The notes under the pieces: model-generated
The model's database searches: none
Seen by the model: only the letters and a program-made list of their open reading frames with translations
What the model was told of the DNA's origin: nothing
Assembly (NCBI RefSeq): GCF_018687895.1
Contig: NZ_CP061307.1
Location: 1,943,948-2,007,947 of the forward strand
Source: Polynucleobacter sp. JS-JIR-II-50
GTDB lineage: Bacteria; Pseudomonadota; Gammaproteobacteria; Burkholderiales; Burkholderiaceae
Direction: 5' to 3'
DNA length: 64,000 nucleotides
Made by a program: the position numbers and the translations under genes
Shown: positions 56,178 through 64,000 of the stretch, one piece after another
Position numbering within the stretch: position 1 is the first letter of the stretch
How the letters are laid out: each line of letters begins with the position of its first letter

Positions 56178-57344
56178 TTACAGACCTGCTGCCGCACGTA
56201 ATGCAGCCGCTTTATCTGTTTGCTCCCAAGTAAATTCTGGCTCTTCACGGCCAAAGTGGCCATAAGCAGCAGTCTTGCGATAAATTGGGCGCAAGAGGTT
56301 CAACATCTTCACAATACCTTTTGGACGCAAGTCAAAGTGCTCAGAAACCAATTGAGCAATCTTCTCATCCGAAATCTTGCCCGTACCGAAAGTGCTTACC
56401 ATCACTGAAGTTGGTTTAGCAACACCAATCGCGTAAGAGATCTGAATCAAGCACTTACTTGCCAAACCAGCAGCAACTACGTTCTTCGCAACATAACGAC
56501 CAGCGTATGCAGCAGAGCGGTCAACCTTAGATGGATCCTTACCAGAGAAAGCACCGCCACCGTGAGGAGCTGCGCCACCGTAGGTATCCACAATAATTTT
56601 GCGACCAGTTAAGCCGCAATCACCTTGTGGGCCGCCGATAACAAAGCGACCTGTTGGGTTTACCAAGAAGTTAATAGCGCCTTTGATCAAATGCTTAGGC
56701 AATACTGGTTTGATGATTTCTTCAATAACTGCTTCGCGCAATTTTTCGAGAGAAATTTCTTCATCGTGTTGAGTAGACAGCACAACGGTATCGATGGAGT
56801 CAGGCTTGCCATCCACATAACGCAAGGTCACTTGTGACTTCGCATCAGGGCGCAACCAGTTCAAACGGCCATCGCGACGCAACTGTGATTGACGCTCAAC
56901 CAAACGGTGTGACAAGTGAATTGGCAAAGGCATGAGCTCTGCAGTTTCATCACAAGCGTAACCAAACATGAGGCCTTGGTCGCCGGCGCCTTGATCCAAG
57001 CCATCGTCATGGGCCTTATCGACGCCTTGAGCGATATCAGGACTTTGCTTGTCATAAGCAACCAATACTGCACAACCTTTGTAATCGATACCGTAGTCAG
57101 TGTTGTCGTAGCCAATTTCACGCAAGGTATTGCGTGCAACTTGAATGTAATCAACGTTAGCGTTAGTAGTAATTTCACCAGCTAAAACTACTAAGCCGGT
57201 GTTGCACAAAGTTTCCGCTGCAACGCGTGCAGTTGGATCTTGAGCCAGGATGGCGTCTAAGATCGAATCAGAGATTTGGTCTGCTACTTTATCGGGATGG
57301 CCTTCAGAAACGGATTCTGAGGTGAAGAAGTAATCATTTGCCAT
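56178..57344 (-). CDS. metK: S-adenosylmethionine synthetase
   Basis: Makes S-adenosylmethionine from methionine and ATP. The 388-residue protein begins [26 protein letters not shown], with the methionine- and magnesium-binding HPDK segment. It contains [13 protein letters not shown] and [19 protein letters not shown], the P-loop-like motif for polyphosphate. It is the first gene of metK-(riboswitch)-ahcY-metF on the minus strand, but the ahcY leader probably has its own promoter. Upstream is a 203-base divergent gap toward the lpxL-type genes, in which I recognise no SAM riboswitch. Confidence 0.97.
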   Translation of the reverse strand: MANDYFFTSESVSEGHPDKVADQISDSILDAILAQDPTARVAAETLCNTGLVVLAGEITTNANVDYIQVARNTLREIGYDNTDYGIDYKGCAVLVAYDKQSPDIAQGVDKAHDDGLDQGAGDQGLMFGYACDETAELMPLPIHLSHRLVERQSQLRRDGRLNWLRPDAKSQVTLRYVDGKPDSIDTVVLSTQHDEEISLEKLREAVIEEIIKPVLPKHLIKGAINFLVNPTGRFVIGGPQGDCGLTGRKIIVDTYGGAAPHGGGAFSGKDPSKVDRSAAYAGRYVAKNVVAAGLASKCLIQISYAIGVAKPTSVMVSTFGTGKISDEKIAQLVSEHFDLRPKGIVKMLNLLRPIYRKTAAYGHFGREEPEFTWEQTDKAAALRAAAGL

Positions 57345-57547
57345 TGCATATTCCTTTAATAATTAACACGATCATAGGGACAACTCGACGTGCCAGGAAC
57401 TACAACGGCGACGCTTTAGCAGAATTTATGAATCGCCCTGCAAGTTGCCTTAACTCAGCGATTCGGTGATTTTATCCGAAAAATGCCTAATTCAGTCATT
57501 CATACTGAAATCCACACACCGAGAGCGGCATTGAATATCATTAGGGG
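57345..57547. promoter_or_regulatory. Divergent intergenic region between metK and the LpxL-type genes
   Basis: A 203-base gap that must contain promoters for both metK (minus) and the acyltransferase operon (plus). The metK side has AAGGAAT ahead of its ATG. I looked for SAM-binding riboswitch patterns in the metK leader and saw none I could defend, nor any RNA gene. No strong terminator or repeat is visible. Confidence 0.5.
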
Positions 57548-58408
57548 GTGCTAAAACCCCTTCTAAAGCTCTGCCTTAATGCGATTGCCGTACTCCCCCT
57601 TGCGCTTGTGCAAGTGATTGGGGTCTTTTTAGGCATGCTGGCTTACCTTGGCTCCAAACAATATCGTTTGCTCTTTAGACCGCAATATGCAGCGGTAGTG
57701 AACGCACGGGGCCTACCATTTAAGCTTTGGGATGCGGTACGGGCCTCTGGAATGCTGTTTTCAGACAGCTTGTGGATTTGGCGCAACCCTGCGAAAGCAC
57801 TGAAATTAGTGGAAGTGCAAAACTGGGATGTAGTTGAGGCGGCTATCGGCGAAGGGCATGGCTTGGTGATGCTGACCCCGCACCTCGGTGGCTTTGAAAT
57901 CATTCCACGTGTACTCGCTCAGCATTTCCCAGCAACGATTCTTTATCGACCCTCCCGCCAAGAATGGCTCAATGAAGTAGTAGAAGAAGGTCGCGCCTAT
58001 CCAAATATGCATTTCGTACCGACCAACCTCAATGGCGTGCGCCAAATGACTAGAGCGCTCACACGAGGTGAGGCGATTGGCATTCTTCCGGATCAAGTGC
58101 CTAGTGGAGGTGAAGGTGTTTGGGTCCCATTCTTTGGGCGTCCAGCCTACACAACGCCATTACCAGCGCGTCTCGCCAATCGGAATAAAACACCAGTAGT
58201 CATGTTTACCGCCAAGCGGAAAGGTATTGGCCAAGGATGGCTCATGCAGGCTACTCGTCTTGCGCCTTTATCTGAAGATGCCAATCTTGCCGCCGCAGAA
58301 CTTAACGTTGCAATTGAAAATGCAGTTATGGTCGCGCCAGAACAATTCATTTGGTCATACAACCGCTATAAGCATCCTGCCGGTGCAGAATTGCCCCCGA
58401 GCAATTAA
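57548..58408 (+). CDS. LpxL/HtrB family lipid A lauroyl-type acyltransferase (first copy)
   Basis: A 286-residue inner-membrane acyltransferase that adds a secondary acyl chain to the lipid A precursor. It has one N-terminal hydrophobic helix (LNAIAVLPLALVQVIGVFLG), the catalytic HX4E motif as TPHLGGFE near residue 105, and the GILPDQVPSGGEGVWVPFFGRPAYT block with LARLANRN. The start is a GTG at 57548, because an in-frame stop lies two codons upstream. GGGG directly abuts it, which is closer than ideal. It is followed by a second homologue, and both precede dapF, an order common in betaproteobacteria. Confidence 0.9.
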   Translation: MLKPLLKLCLNAIAVLPLALVQVIGVFLGMLAYLGSKQYRLLFRPQYAAVVNARGLPFKLWDAVRASGMLFSDSLWIWRNPAKALKLVEVQNWDVVEAAIGEGHGLVMLTPHLGGFEIIPRVLAQHFPATILYRPSRQEWLNEVVEEGRAYPNMHFVPTNLNGVRQMTRALTRGEAIGILPDQVPSGGEGVWVPFFGRPAYTTPLPARLANRNKTPVVMFTAKRKGIGQGWLMQATRLAPLSEDANLAAAELNVAIENAVMVAPEQFIWSYNRYKHPAGAELPPSN

Positions 58409-58431
58409 ATAAATTCGTTATCATTTTTGAA

Positions 58432-59331
58432 ATGACCTGGTTACAAAACCTCTTCAATTTCTTGGCGCTCAGTCTTTTGCGCCTCTTTGCCTTTCTCCCG
58501 TATACGATTACTGTCAATGTGGGTTATGGCCTGGGCTGGCTTGCCGCCCATATTCCTAACAGCCGCACCCACGTAGTAAAGACTAATTTACGTTTGTGCT
58601 TTCCCAATCTCAGCGAAAAAGAACTTGAAAATCTAGCGCTTGAGCACTGGAAATTATTTGGCCGCAGCGTATTAGAGAGAAGCCGTATTTGGTTAGGTAG
58701 TGGCAAACAAATTACCGATATCGTCACCATTGAATCAGCGATTACCTTGGGAGATCGCAAGCCACGCCTACTGATCAATCCACACTTTGTTGGGCTTGAA
58801 GGCGGCTTCATGGCGCTTTCAGTATTGGCGAACCAACATGACTGGCCACGCGGTGCGGGTCTTTATCAAAATATGAAGAATCCATTCTTTAATCAAAAAA
58901 TGATTGAGTGGAGAAATCGCTTTGGCGGAAAGTCCATTGAGCGACAGAGCCGCTTACGTGACTTGATTCGTGAAATTCAAACAGGTAACTTTATTTTCAT
59001 TGCCCCCGATATTGACTTGGGCCCACGTGACTCCGTCTTTGTGCCCTTCTTTGGCATACAGACCAACACTATTACCTCTGTGTCCCGCCTAGCAAGACTC
59101 AGCGGCGCCGAAGTATGTTTGATGACAACTACCCTAAACAAAGACCGTAAAGGCTATACCTGCCATATCAGCGAGCCATTACCAAACTTTCCTAGTGATG
59201 ATGTTGAAAAAGATACTGCTCGCCTAAATCAATATATCGAGGAACTTGTTCGAGAAAGACCAGCAGAGTACTATTGGGTTCATAAGCGTTTTAAACACAG
59301 GCCCGAGGGCGAACCCAGTCTTTACGATTAA
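58432..59331 (+). CDS. LpxL/HtrB family lipid A acyltransferase (second copy)
   Basis: A 299-residue paralogue of the preceding gene product. It has an N-terminal hydrophobic anchor ([19 protein letters not shown]), the HX4E motif as [30 protein letters not shown] and a C-terminal [15 protein letters not shown] typical of LpxL/LpxM. The two copies differ substantially, so they presumably add different acyl chains or act at different positions. It starts 23 bases after the first copy and ends 11 bases before dapF. Exact acyl specificity cannot be read from the sequence. Confidence 0.92.
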   Translation: MTWLQNLFNFLALSLLRLFAFLPYTITVNVGYGLGWLAAHIPNSRTHVVKTNLRLCFPNLSEKELENLALEHWKLFGRSVLERSRIWLGSGKQITDIVTIESAITLGDRKPRLLINPHFVGLEGGFMALSVLANQHDWPRGAGLYQNMKNPFFNQKMIEWRNRFGGKSIERQSRLRDLIREIQTGNFIFIAPDIDLGPRDSVFVPFFGIQTNTITSVSRLARLSGAEVCLMTTTLNKDRKGYTCHISEPLPNFPSDDVEKDTARLNQYIEELVRERPAEYYWVHKRFKHRPEGEPSLYD

Positions 59332-59342
59332 ACGGAAATATT

Positions 59343-60245
59343 TTGAGCACCAATACAAACAATCCAGCACGCAAGCTACGATTCACCAAAATGCATGGTG
59401 CTGGCAATGATTTTATTGTGCTCAATGGTATCGACCAAGACTTAAACGGTATCACCAAGGATCAATGGCAAGCCTTAGCCCATCGTCAATTTGGCGTTGG
59501 TGCCGACCAAATTCTCCTGGTTGAAAAAACTACCCGCCCAGATGCTGATTTTCGGTACCGCATTTTTAATTCGGATGGCAGTGAAGTTGAGCAATGCGGT
59601 AATGGCTCACGCTGCTTTGTACGCTTTGTGCAAGACCAGGGCCTATCCAATAAGAATCCTTTGCGCGTGGAAGTGTCACACACCGTTCTGACTCTCAAGT
59701 CCCATCCGGATGGCCAGGTGGAAGTGGATATGGGCGCGCCTATTTTTGAGCACAGCCACATTCCATTTAATGCAACTGGGTTAGCAAGCGTTCAAGAGTT
59801 TCAAGAAACTCTCTATGCGCTTCCTTTGAATTACCCAGCTACTCACGATAGTTTGGTGGGCGTCATCTCAATGGGGAATCCACATGCCGTCCAAGTAGTT
59901 GGTGATGTCGATAGCGCACCCGTTCTAGAGGAAGGCCCTGAAATTGAAAAGTTTGTTGCGTTTCCAAAAAAAGTAAACGTGGGTTACCTGCAGGCGCTTA
60001 ATCGCCATGAAATCAAACTACGCGTCTTTGAGCGTGGCGCCGGAGAAACTTTAGCTTGCGGTACTGGCGCTTGCGCAGCCGTGGTTTCAGGCATTCGCAG
60101 AGGCTTATTAGATTCACCCGTAAAAGTGCATACTCGCGGTGGAGATTTGCAGATTACCTGGGGTGGGGTAATTGACGGTGTTGCTCAGCCCGTCATCATG
60201 ACCGGGCCTGCCGTTACTGTCTTTGAAGGTGAAACATCAATCTAA
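59343..60245 (+). CDS. dapF: Diaminopimelate epimerase
   Basis: Converts LL- to meso-diaminopimelate for lysine and peptidoglycan synthesis. The 300-residue protein starts with TTG and contains [14 protein letters not shown] and [17 protein letters not shown]. Its second half has [16 protein letters not shown], giving the two catalytic cysteines. It follows the second acyltransferase by 11 bases on the plus strand and converges on pyrE with a 12-base gap. The family assignment is certain. Confidence 0.96.
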   Translation: MSTNTNNPARKLRFTKMHGAGNDFIVLNGIDQDLNGITKDQWQALAHRQFGVGADQILLVEKTTRPDADFRYRIFNSDGSEVEQCGNGSRCFVRFVQDQGLSNKNPLRVEVSHTVLTLKSHPDGQVEVDMGAPIFEHSHIPFNATGLASVQEFQETLYALPLNYPATHDSLVGVISMGNPHAVQVVGDVDSAPVLEEGPEIEKFVAFPKKVNVGYLQALNRHEIKLRVFERGAGETLACGTGACAAVVSGIRRGLLDSPVKVHTRGGDLQITWGGVIDGVAQPVIMTGPAVTVFEGETSI

Positions 60246-60257
60246 AAGCAGCCGCTC

Positions 60258-60926
60258 TTAGATTCCGTATTTATCGCGGTAGGCTTTAACTGCGGGTAAG
60301 TAATGAGTGAGCTGAGCATCACTAGAGGAGGTTAGGAAAGACATTAACCCAGCCAAGTTAGCAATCGTAACGACTGGCAAGCCAAACTCTTGTTCTACAG
60401 CCTGCACCGCAGACTTGTCTCCAATTTCAACGGCATTACCTGAGCGCTCCATACGATCCAAAGCGATCAATACCGCTGCAGGCTCTCCCCCCGCTTTACG
60501 AATAAGATCTACTGATTCCCTAACTGAAGTGCCAGCAGAAATCACATCATCAATGATGACCACTTTGCCTTTTACGGGCGCACCAACCAGCATGCCACCT
60601 TCACCATGATCCTTAGCTTCTTTGCGGTTGTAAGCATATGGAACGTTAATGCCATCATCTGCCAATGCAATCGCTGTTGCCGCTGCAAGTGTGATTCCCT
60701 TATATGCCGGCCCATAAAGCATATCGAACTGAATGCCTGATTCTTGCAAGGCTTTGGCGTAATAACGACCTAATGCGCTTAGACGAGCTCCATCATTAAA
60801 CTCACCAGCATTAAAGAAATAAGGTGAGAGTCTTCCTGCTTTGGTTTTAAACTCCCCGAAGGACAAAACCTTTGCCTCTAAGGCAAAACGAATAAAGTTA
60901 TCTTGATTTGAATTATTTGAGCTCAT
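60258..60926 (-). CDS. pyrE: Orotate phosphoribosyltransferase
   Basis: Joins orotate to PRPP in pyrimidine synthesis. The 222-residue protein has [20 protein letters not shown] and [19 protein letters not shown], the [11 protein letters not shown] loop and the PRPP-binding motif [17 protein letters not shown]. The length fits the proteobacterial enzyme. It is divergent from xth with eight bases between the starts, so the promoters overlap each other's coding regions. Confidence 0.96.
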   Translation of the reverse strand: MSSNNSNQDNFIRFALEAKVLSFGEFKTKAGRLSPYFFNAGEFNDGARLSALGRYYAKALQESGIQFDMLYGPAYKGITLAAATAIALADDGINVPYAYNRKEAKDHGEGGMLVGAPVKGKVVIIDDVISAGTSVRESVDLIRKAGGEPAAVLIALDRMERSGNAVEIGDKSAVQAVEQEFGLPVVTIANLAGLMSFLTSSSDAQLTHYLPAVKAYRDKYGI

Positions 60927-60934
60927 AGGCCTAC

Positions 60935-61717
60935 ATGTTACGCATCATTTCCGCGAACCTCAACGGTATCCGTTCCGCAGTCAAAAAAGGCTTTCTGCCA
61001 TGGGCTGTTAAGCAAAAGGCAGATTTCATTTGCATGCAAGAGCTCAAAGCTCAGCGCGACGATCTAGAGGATGCCATCCTCAATCCCGATGGTATGCATG
61101 GCTTTTTCCATCACGCAGAGAAGAAAGGCTATAGCGGTTGCGGTATTTATACGCCCCATAAGCCGGATGAGGTCTTGTACGGCTATGGCAATGAAGAATT
61201 TGATGCGGAGGGACGATATGTAGAGGCGCGCTTTAAGGGGCTCTCTGTTATTTCGGTCTATATGCCGTCGGGCTCAAGCTCTCCCGAGCGCCAAGAGGCC
61301 AAATATCGTTACCTCGACAGCTTCCTGCCACATCTCGTCTCTCTCAAAAAATCAGGTCGTGAAATCGTCCTATGCGGTGATGTCAATATTGCCCATCAAG
61401 AAATTGACCTGAAGAACTGGAAAGGGAATCTCAAAAATTCTGGCTTCTTACCGGAAGAGCGCGCGTGGCTTACCAACTTATTTAGCAAAGTGGGTTACGT
61501 CGATGTTTATCGACATCTTGAACCAGAGGCAACTGAAACTTGCTACACCTGGTGGAGTAACCGAGGTCAAGCCTACGCCAAGAATGTTGGCTGGCGTATT
61601 GACTATCACATCACTACCCCTGGTATTGCTGCTACAGCCAAGAAAACTGCGGTGTACAAGGAGGAGAAATTCTCAGACCACGCACCACTTACCGTGGATT
61701 ACGACTGGAAGATTTAA
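60935..61717 (+). CDS. xth: Exodeoxyribonuclease III
   Basis: A DNA repair enzyme with apurinic/apyrimidinic endonuclease and 3' exonuclease activity. The 260-residue protein of the endonuclease/exonuclease/phosphatase fold has [22 protein letters not shown] with the metal-binding Glu, [14 protein letters not shown] and the terminal [12 protein letters not shown] catalytic His-Asp. All family motifs are intact. It stands alone on the plus strand and converges on the AmpG-like gene with a 40-base gap that contains a small GGGGAGA/TCTCCC hairpin (61728-61745). Confidence 0.95.
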   Translation: MLRIISANLNGIRSAVKKGFLPWAVKQKADFICMQELKAQRDDLEDAILNPDGMHGFFHHAEKKGYSGCGIYTPHKPDEVLYGYGNEEFDAEGRYVEARFKGLSVISVYMPSGSSSPERQEAKYRYLDSFLPHLVSLKKSGREIVLCGDVNIAHQEIDLKNWKGNLKNSGFLPEERAWLTNLFSKVGYVDVYRHLEPEATETCYTWWSNRGQAYAKNVGWRIDYHITTPGIAATAKKTAVYKEEKFSDHAPLTVDYDWKI

Positions 61718-61757
61718 TAAATAACGGGGAGAATTTAATCTCCCGAGTACTCCACTT

Positions 61758-63065
61758 TTACTCCCCCTCTTTTTTGATCTGCACGATCTTGAAATGAATC
61801 GTTGCCCAAATAAGAAGTAGGACTGGGGCCCCAATAATGGCGGTGCCGTAGAAGAATGCTTGGTACCCAAAGTTATCAACAAACACTCCGGAAAAGCCCG
61901 CCAACCATTTGGGCAAGAGCAGCATCATCGAACTAAACAAGGCGTACTGGGTCGCTGAGTAACGGATATTAGTAAGTGATGACAAGAAAGCTATAAAGGC
62001 TGCACTAGCGATACCAGAACTTAAATTGTCTGCTGAGATCACCCAAATCAAACCGTGTAAATCATGTCCTTGAGTAGCCAGCCAAGCAAACAATATATTG
62101 CTGACCGCCGAGAGAACCGCGCCCACAAAGAGAATTCGCAACACGCCAAAACGCAATGTGAGCACACCGCCTACAAAAGCACCGACCAAGGTCATCACTA
62201 CACCGAATACCTTACTAACAGCTGCAACTTCATCTTTGGTGTAGCCCATATCCACATAAAACGGGTTTGCCATAATGCCCATCACGACATCACTAATGCG
62301 ATAGATGGCAATTAAAGACAAAATCAAAATGGCATGCCAGCGATAACGCGTAATAAATTCCGCAAATGGCTCAACCAAGGTTTGATACAACCAAGCTTTA
62401 GCAGTGCGGACTTTAGCCAACTCATATCTTGCTGGCTCTTTACTCAAGAGCGTTGTAATCACACCTACCCCAATAGAAGCGGCCATACAGAGATAGGCAA
62501 ACTGCCATGCATTTGCGTCATAGCCACTGCCAGTTTCAGCCCGCGCAGCAAGCCAAAGCACGCCGGCACCAGCCCAGATTAAGGCAAGGCGATAACCGGT
62601 TTGATATGTAGCAGCAAGGGCTGCTTGATGGTCACTATTAGCCGACTCAATACGGAAAGCATCCAATGCGATATCTTGAGTGGCAGATCCAAATGCTACC
62701 AATAGCGCACACCAAACTATGGAATTGAGTGCCAGCTTAGGATCTAAAGTCGACATGCCAACAAGACCCAGAATGATGAGCGCTTGCGCAAAGAGCAGCC
62801 AGCTGCGGCGGCGGCCAAATAGTTTAGCAAGGAGGGGGATTTGTAGGCGGTCCACAAGAGGAGCCCAAACCCACTTAAAAGCGTAGATCAAACCAACCCA
62901 AGTTAAGTAACCGATGGTGCTGCGATCAATGCCGGCTTCACGTAACCAAAAGCTCAGCGTTCCCAAAATAAGCAATAGAGGAAGGCCTGCAGAGAAGCCC
63001 AAGAACAGCATACGCAAACAAGGCCATTCGAGATAAACCCGAAAGTCTTCAAGCCAGGACTTCAC
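61758..63065 (-). CDS. ampG: AmpG family muropeptide MFS transporter
   Basis: A 12-helix major facilitator predicted to import 1,6-anhydro-muropeptides for peptidoglycan recycling. The protein of about 435 residues has LRMLFLGFSAGLPLLLILGTLSFWLREAGI and DRSTIGYLTWVGLIYAFKWVWAPLVDR, the AmpG hallmark, plus GSATQDIALDAFRIE. The start is unclear: the frame opens at TTG (63119) inside metW, and GTG codons at 63089 and 63065 are alternatives, none with a good ribosome-binding site. I use 63065, which suits the family N-terminus. It follows metW on the minus strand. Confidence 0.87.
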   Translation of the reverse strand: MKSWLEDFRVYLEWPCLRMLFLGFSAGLPLLLILGTLSFWLREAGIDRSTIGYLTWVGLIYAFKWVWAPLVDRLQIPLLAKLFGRRRSWLLFAQALIILGLVGMSTLDPKLALNSIVWCALLVAFGSATQDIALDAFRIESANSDHQAALAATYQTGYRLALIWAGAGVLWLAARAETGSGYDANAWQFAYLCMAASIGVGVITTLLSKEPARYELAKVRTAKAWLYQTLVEPFAEFITRYRWHAILILSLIAIYRISDVVMGIMANPFYVDMGYTKDEVAAVSKVFGVVMTLVGAFVGGVLTLRFGVLRILFVGAVLSAVSNILFAWLATQGHDLHGLIWVISADNLSSGIASAAFIAFLSSLTNIRYSATQYALFSSMMLLLPKWLAGFSGVFVDNFGYQAFFYGTAIIGAPVLLLIWATIHFKIVQIKKEGE

Positions 63066-63081
63066 TACATTAAGTTGTTTG

Positions 63082-63675
63082 TTAGGCACGACGAATGCGG
63101 AATAAAGCAAGGCTACCAAATAAATTTGGCATCAAAGTCACTTGGCGACCCTCATGCAAGATACATTGATCGATTACCTTCAGGCCAAGACTTGAGGCTA
63201 ACCTCTCAAAGTCGGCGACCGTGAGCACGCGTACGTTAGGCGTGTTGTACCACTGATAAGGCAAGCTCTTAGAAACTGGCATGCGGCCCAAGCCAACAGC
63301 TAGACGATGTGACCAGTGGCCGAAGTTTGGAAAGGAGATCACCGACTCTTTACCCACACGCACTACCTCACGCAAAATCTTTTCAGTTTGATGAATAGTT
63401 TGCAGAGTTTGTGACAACACAACCGTGTCAAAACTGCTGTCCTCAAAGAGTGCTAAGCCGCCCTCTAAATCCTGCTGAATGACATTCAACCCCTTTTGCA
63501 CACAAGAGAGTACGCGTGAATCATCAATCTCAACGCCATAAGCGTGAACCGGTTTTTGTTTCTGTAAAAACTCTAAGAAACTACCATCCCCACAACCGAG
63601 ATCCAAGACTTGAGTATTGGGTGCAATCCAATTGGCTATGGCAGCAAAGTCGGCACGCTTATTAAAATTGCTCAT
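63082..63675 (-). CDS. metW: Methionine biosynthesis protein MetW
   Basis: A 197-residue protein of the SAM-methyltransferase fold that is found with MetX and is required for full homoserine acetyltransferase activity in some bacteria. It has the SAM motif [16 protein letters not shown] near residue 25 and the [15 protein letters not shown] and [15 protein letters not shown] segments typical of MetW. It overlaps metX by four bases and is read after it on the minus strand. Its end may overlap the AmpG-like gene, depending on that start. Confidence 0.95.
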   Translation of the reverse strand: MSNFNKRADFAAIANWIAPNTQVLDLGCGDGSFLEFLQKQKPVHAYGVEIDDSRVLSCVQKGLNVIQQDLEGGLALFEDSSFDTVVLSQTLQTIHQTEKILREVVRVGKESVISFPNFGHWSHRLAVGLGRMPVSKSLPYQWYNTPNVRVLTVADFERLASSLGLKVIDQCILHEGRQVTLMPNLFGSLALFRIRRA

Positions 63676-64000
63676 GGTTGCGCCTCACGCATTTGCTTAA
63701 AGTAAGAGCGGATCAGGTTGTGATAACGCTCGTCATCCAACAGGAAAGCATCATGTCCATGGGGCGCATCGATCTCGGCATAAGTCACTTCACTCTTATT
63801 GCTCAACAAAGATTGCACAATCTCGCGACTGCGATCAGGCGGGAAGCGCCAGTCGGTTGAAAAGCTGACAACCAAAAACTTGGCTTGCACTTCCGCTAAA
63901 GCGCGATTCAGACTGCCATCGTAACGACGTGCGGGATCAAAATAATCGAGTGCACGCGTAATCAATAAATAAGTATTGGCGTCAAAGTAGGTTGAAAACT
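63672..64000 (-). CDS. metX: Homoserine O-acetyltransferase, partial (N-terminus beyond window)
   Basis: Acetylates homoserine for methionine synthesis. Only the C-terminal part of about 109 residues is present, the coding frame continuing off the right edge as [17 protein letters not shown] followed by DYFDP. Two catalytic residues of the alpha/beta-hydrolase triad are visible: the Asp in [14 protein letters not shown] and the His in [12 protein letters not shown]. The nucleophilic Ser lies outside the window. It forms a metX-metW unit with a four-base overlap, as in most betaproteobacteria. An internal start inside this part has no meaning. Confidence 0.93.
   Translation of the reverse strand, partial: FSTYFDANTYLLITRALDYFDPARRYDGSLNRALAEVQAKFLVVSFSTDWRFPPDRSREIVQSLLSNKSEVTYAEIDAPHGHDAFLLDDERYHNLIRSYFKQMREAQP

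Noticed and set aside
57345-57547. Possible SAM-responsive riboswitch ahead of metK
   Set aside because: I could not match the leader to any SAM riboswitch class by eye; a covariance-model search would decide.
61728-61745. GGGGAGA/TCTCCC hairpin between xth and ampG as a bidirectional terminator
   Set aside because: The stem has a bulge and neither side is followed by a U-tract, so it is only mentioned under xth.

Overview
The window looks like a chromosomal segment of a free-living betaproteobacterium, most likely Polynucleobacter or a close relative in the Burkholderiaceae. This is an inference from gene content and order, a moderate to low GC content judged by eye, very short intergenic gaps, and an SAH riboswitch in front of ahcY. 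No database was searched. About 65 protein genes were found, almost all with recognisable housekeeping or core accessory functions. I see no insertion sequence, prophage, CRISPR array, rRNA or tRNA. No gene-free stretch exceeds 300 bases; the largest are 12385-12648, 55938-56177 and 57345-57547.

Layout. 1-1803 (minus): partial gpsA, secB, grxC, rhodanese. 1823-4747 (plus): gpmA, ctpA-like protease, moeB/thiF-type E1. 4752-9489 (minus): a permease-less PTS (ptsI, ptsH, EIIA) followed by gshB and gshA. 9594-12384 (minus): amtB, glnK and a TorF-type porin, read in the order torF-glnK-amtB. 12649-17606: ubiK, a lipoprotein, lipA-lipB-ybeD, hydrolase, [2Fe-2S] protein, VanZ. 17644-19720: birA-coaX converging on rfaE2. 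19813-24609 (plus): a tightly coupled five-gene operon (exported glutathione peroxidase, FAD oxidoreductase, DUF1365, cyclopropane-synthase-like methyltransferase, SDR). 24647-27641 (minus): dsbA, SPOR protein, argS. 27991-31802 (minus): methionine synthase split into two genes. 31877-36136: phaM, MBL hydrolase, DUF1289, acuI, lipoprotein, flavin reductase, GST. 36155-42054 (minus): an RND tripartite efflux operon. 42175-47657 (minus): glmS, glmU, ttcA, folB, pteridine-reductase-like SDR. 47683-53624: MidA, cca, NDUFA9-like, slt, 5-formyl-THF cyclo-ligase. 53626-57344 (minus): metF, ahcY with its SAH riboswitch, metK. 57548-60245 (plus): two LpxL-type acyltransferases and dapF. 60258-64000: pyrE, xth, ampG-like, metW, partial metX.

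Functional themes. The methyl cycle is unusually complete: metK, ahcY, metF, both metH halves, metW and metX lie in one window, with the ahcY leader carrying an SAH riboswitch preceded by a 13-bp perfect palindrome. Thiol redox chemistry recurs (grxC, gshA, gshB, glutathione peroxidase, GST, dsbA). Cell-envelope genes (glmS/U, lpxL pair, dapF, slt, ampG, rfaE2, RND pump) are also well represented.

The most interesting unit is the five-gene operon at 19813-24609. Its FAD oxidoreductase, DUF1365 and CFA-synthase-like genes match, in family type, the proteins reported to make furan fatty acids in Rhodobacter. Here they are coupled by a 4-nt overlap to a periplasmic glutathione peroxidase, which suggests a membrane-lipid modification and oxidative-defence module. 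Other points worth checking are a lysine-rich tail on GlmU, a CCA-adding enzyme whose HD domain looks degenerate, an 89-nt convergent coding overlap between phaM and an MBL hydrolase, and a PTS with no sugar permease next to glutathione synthesis genes.
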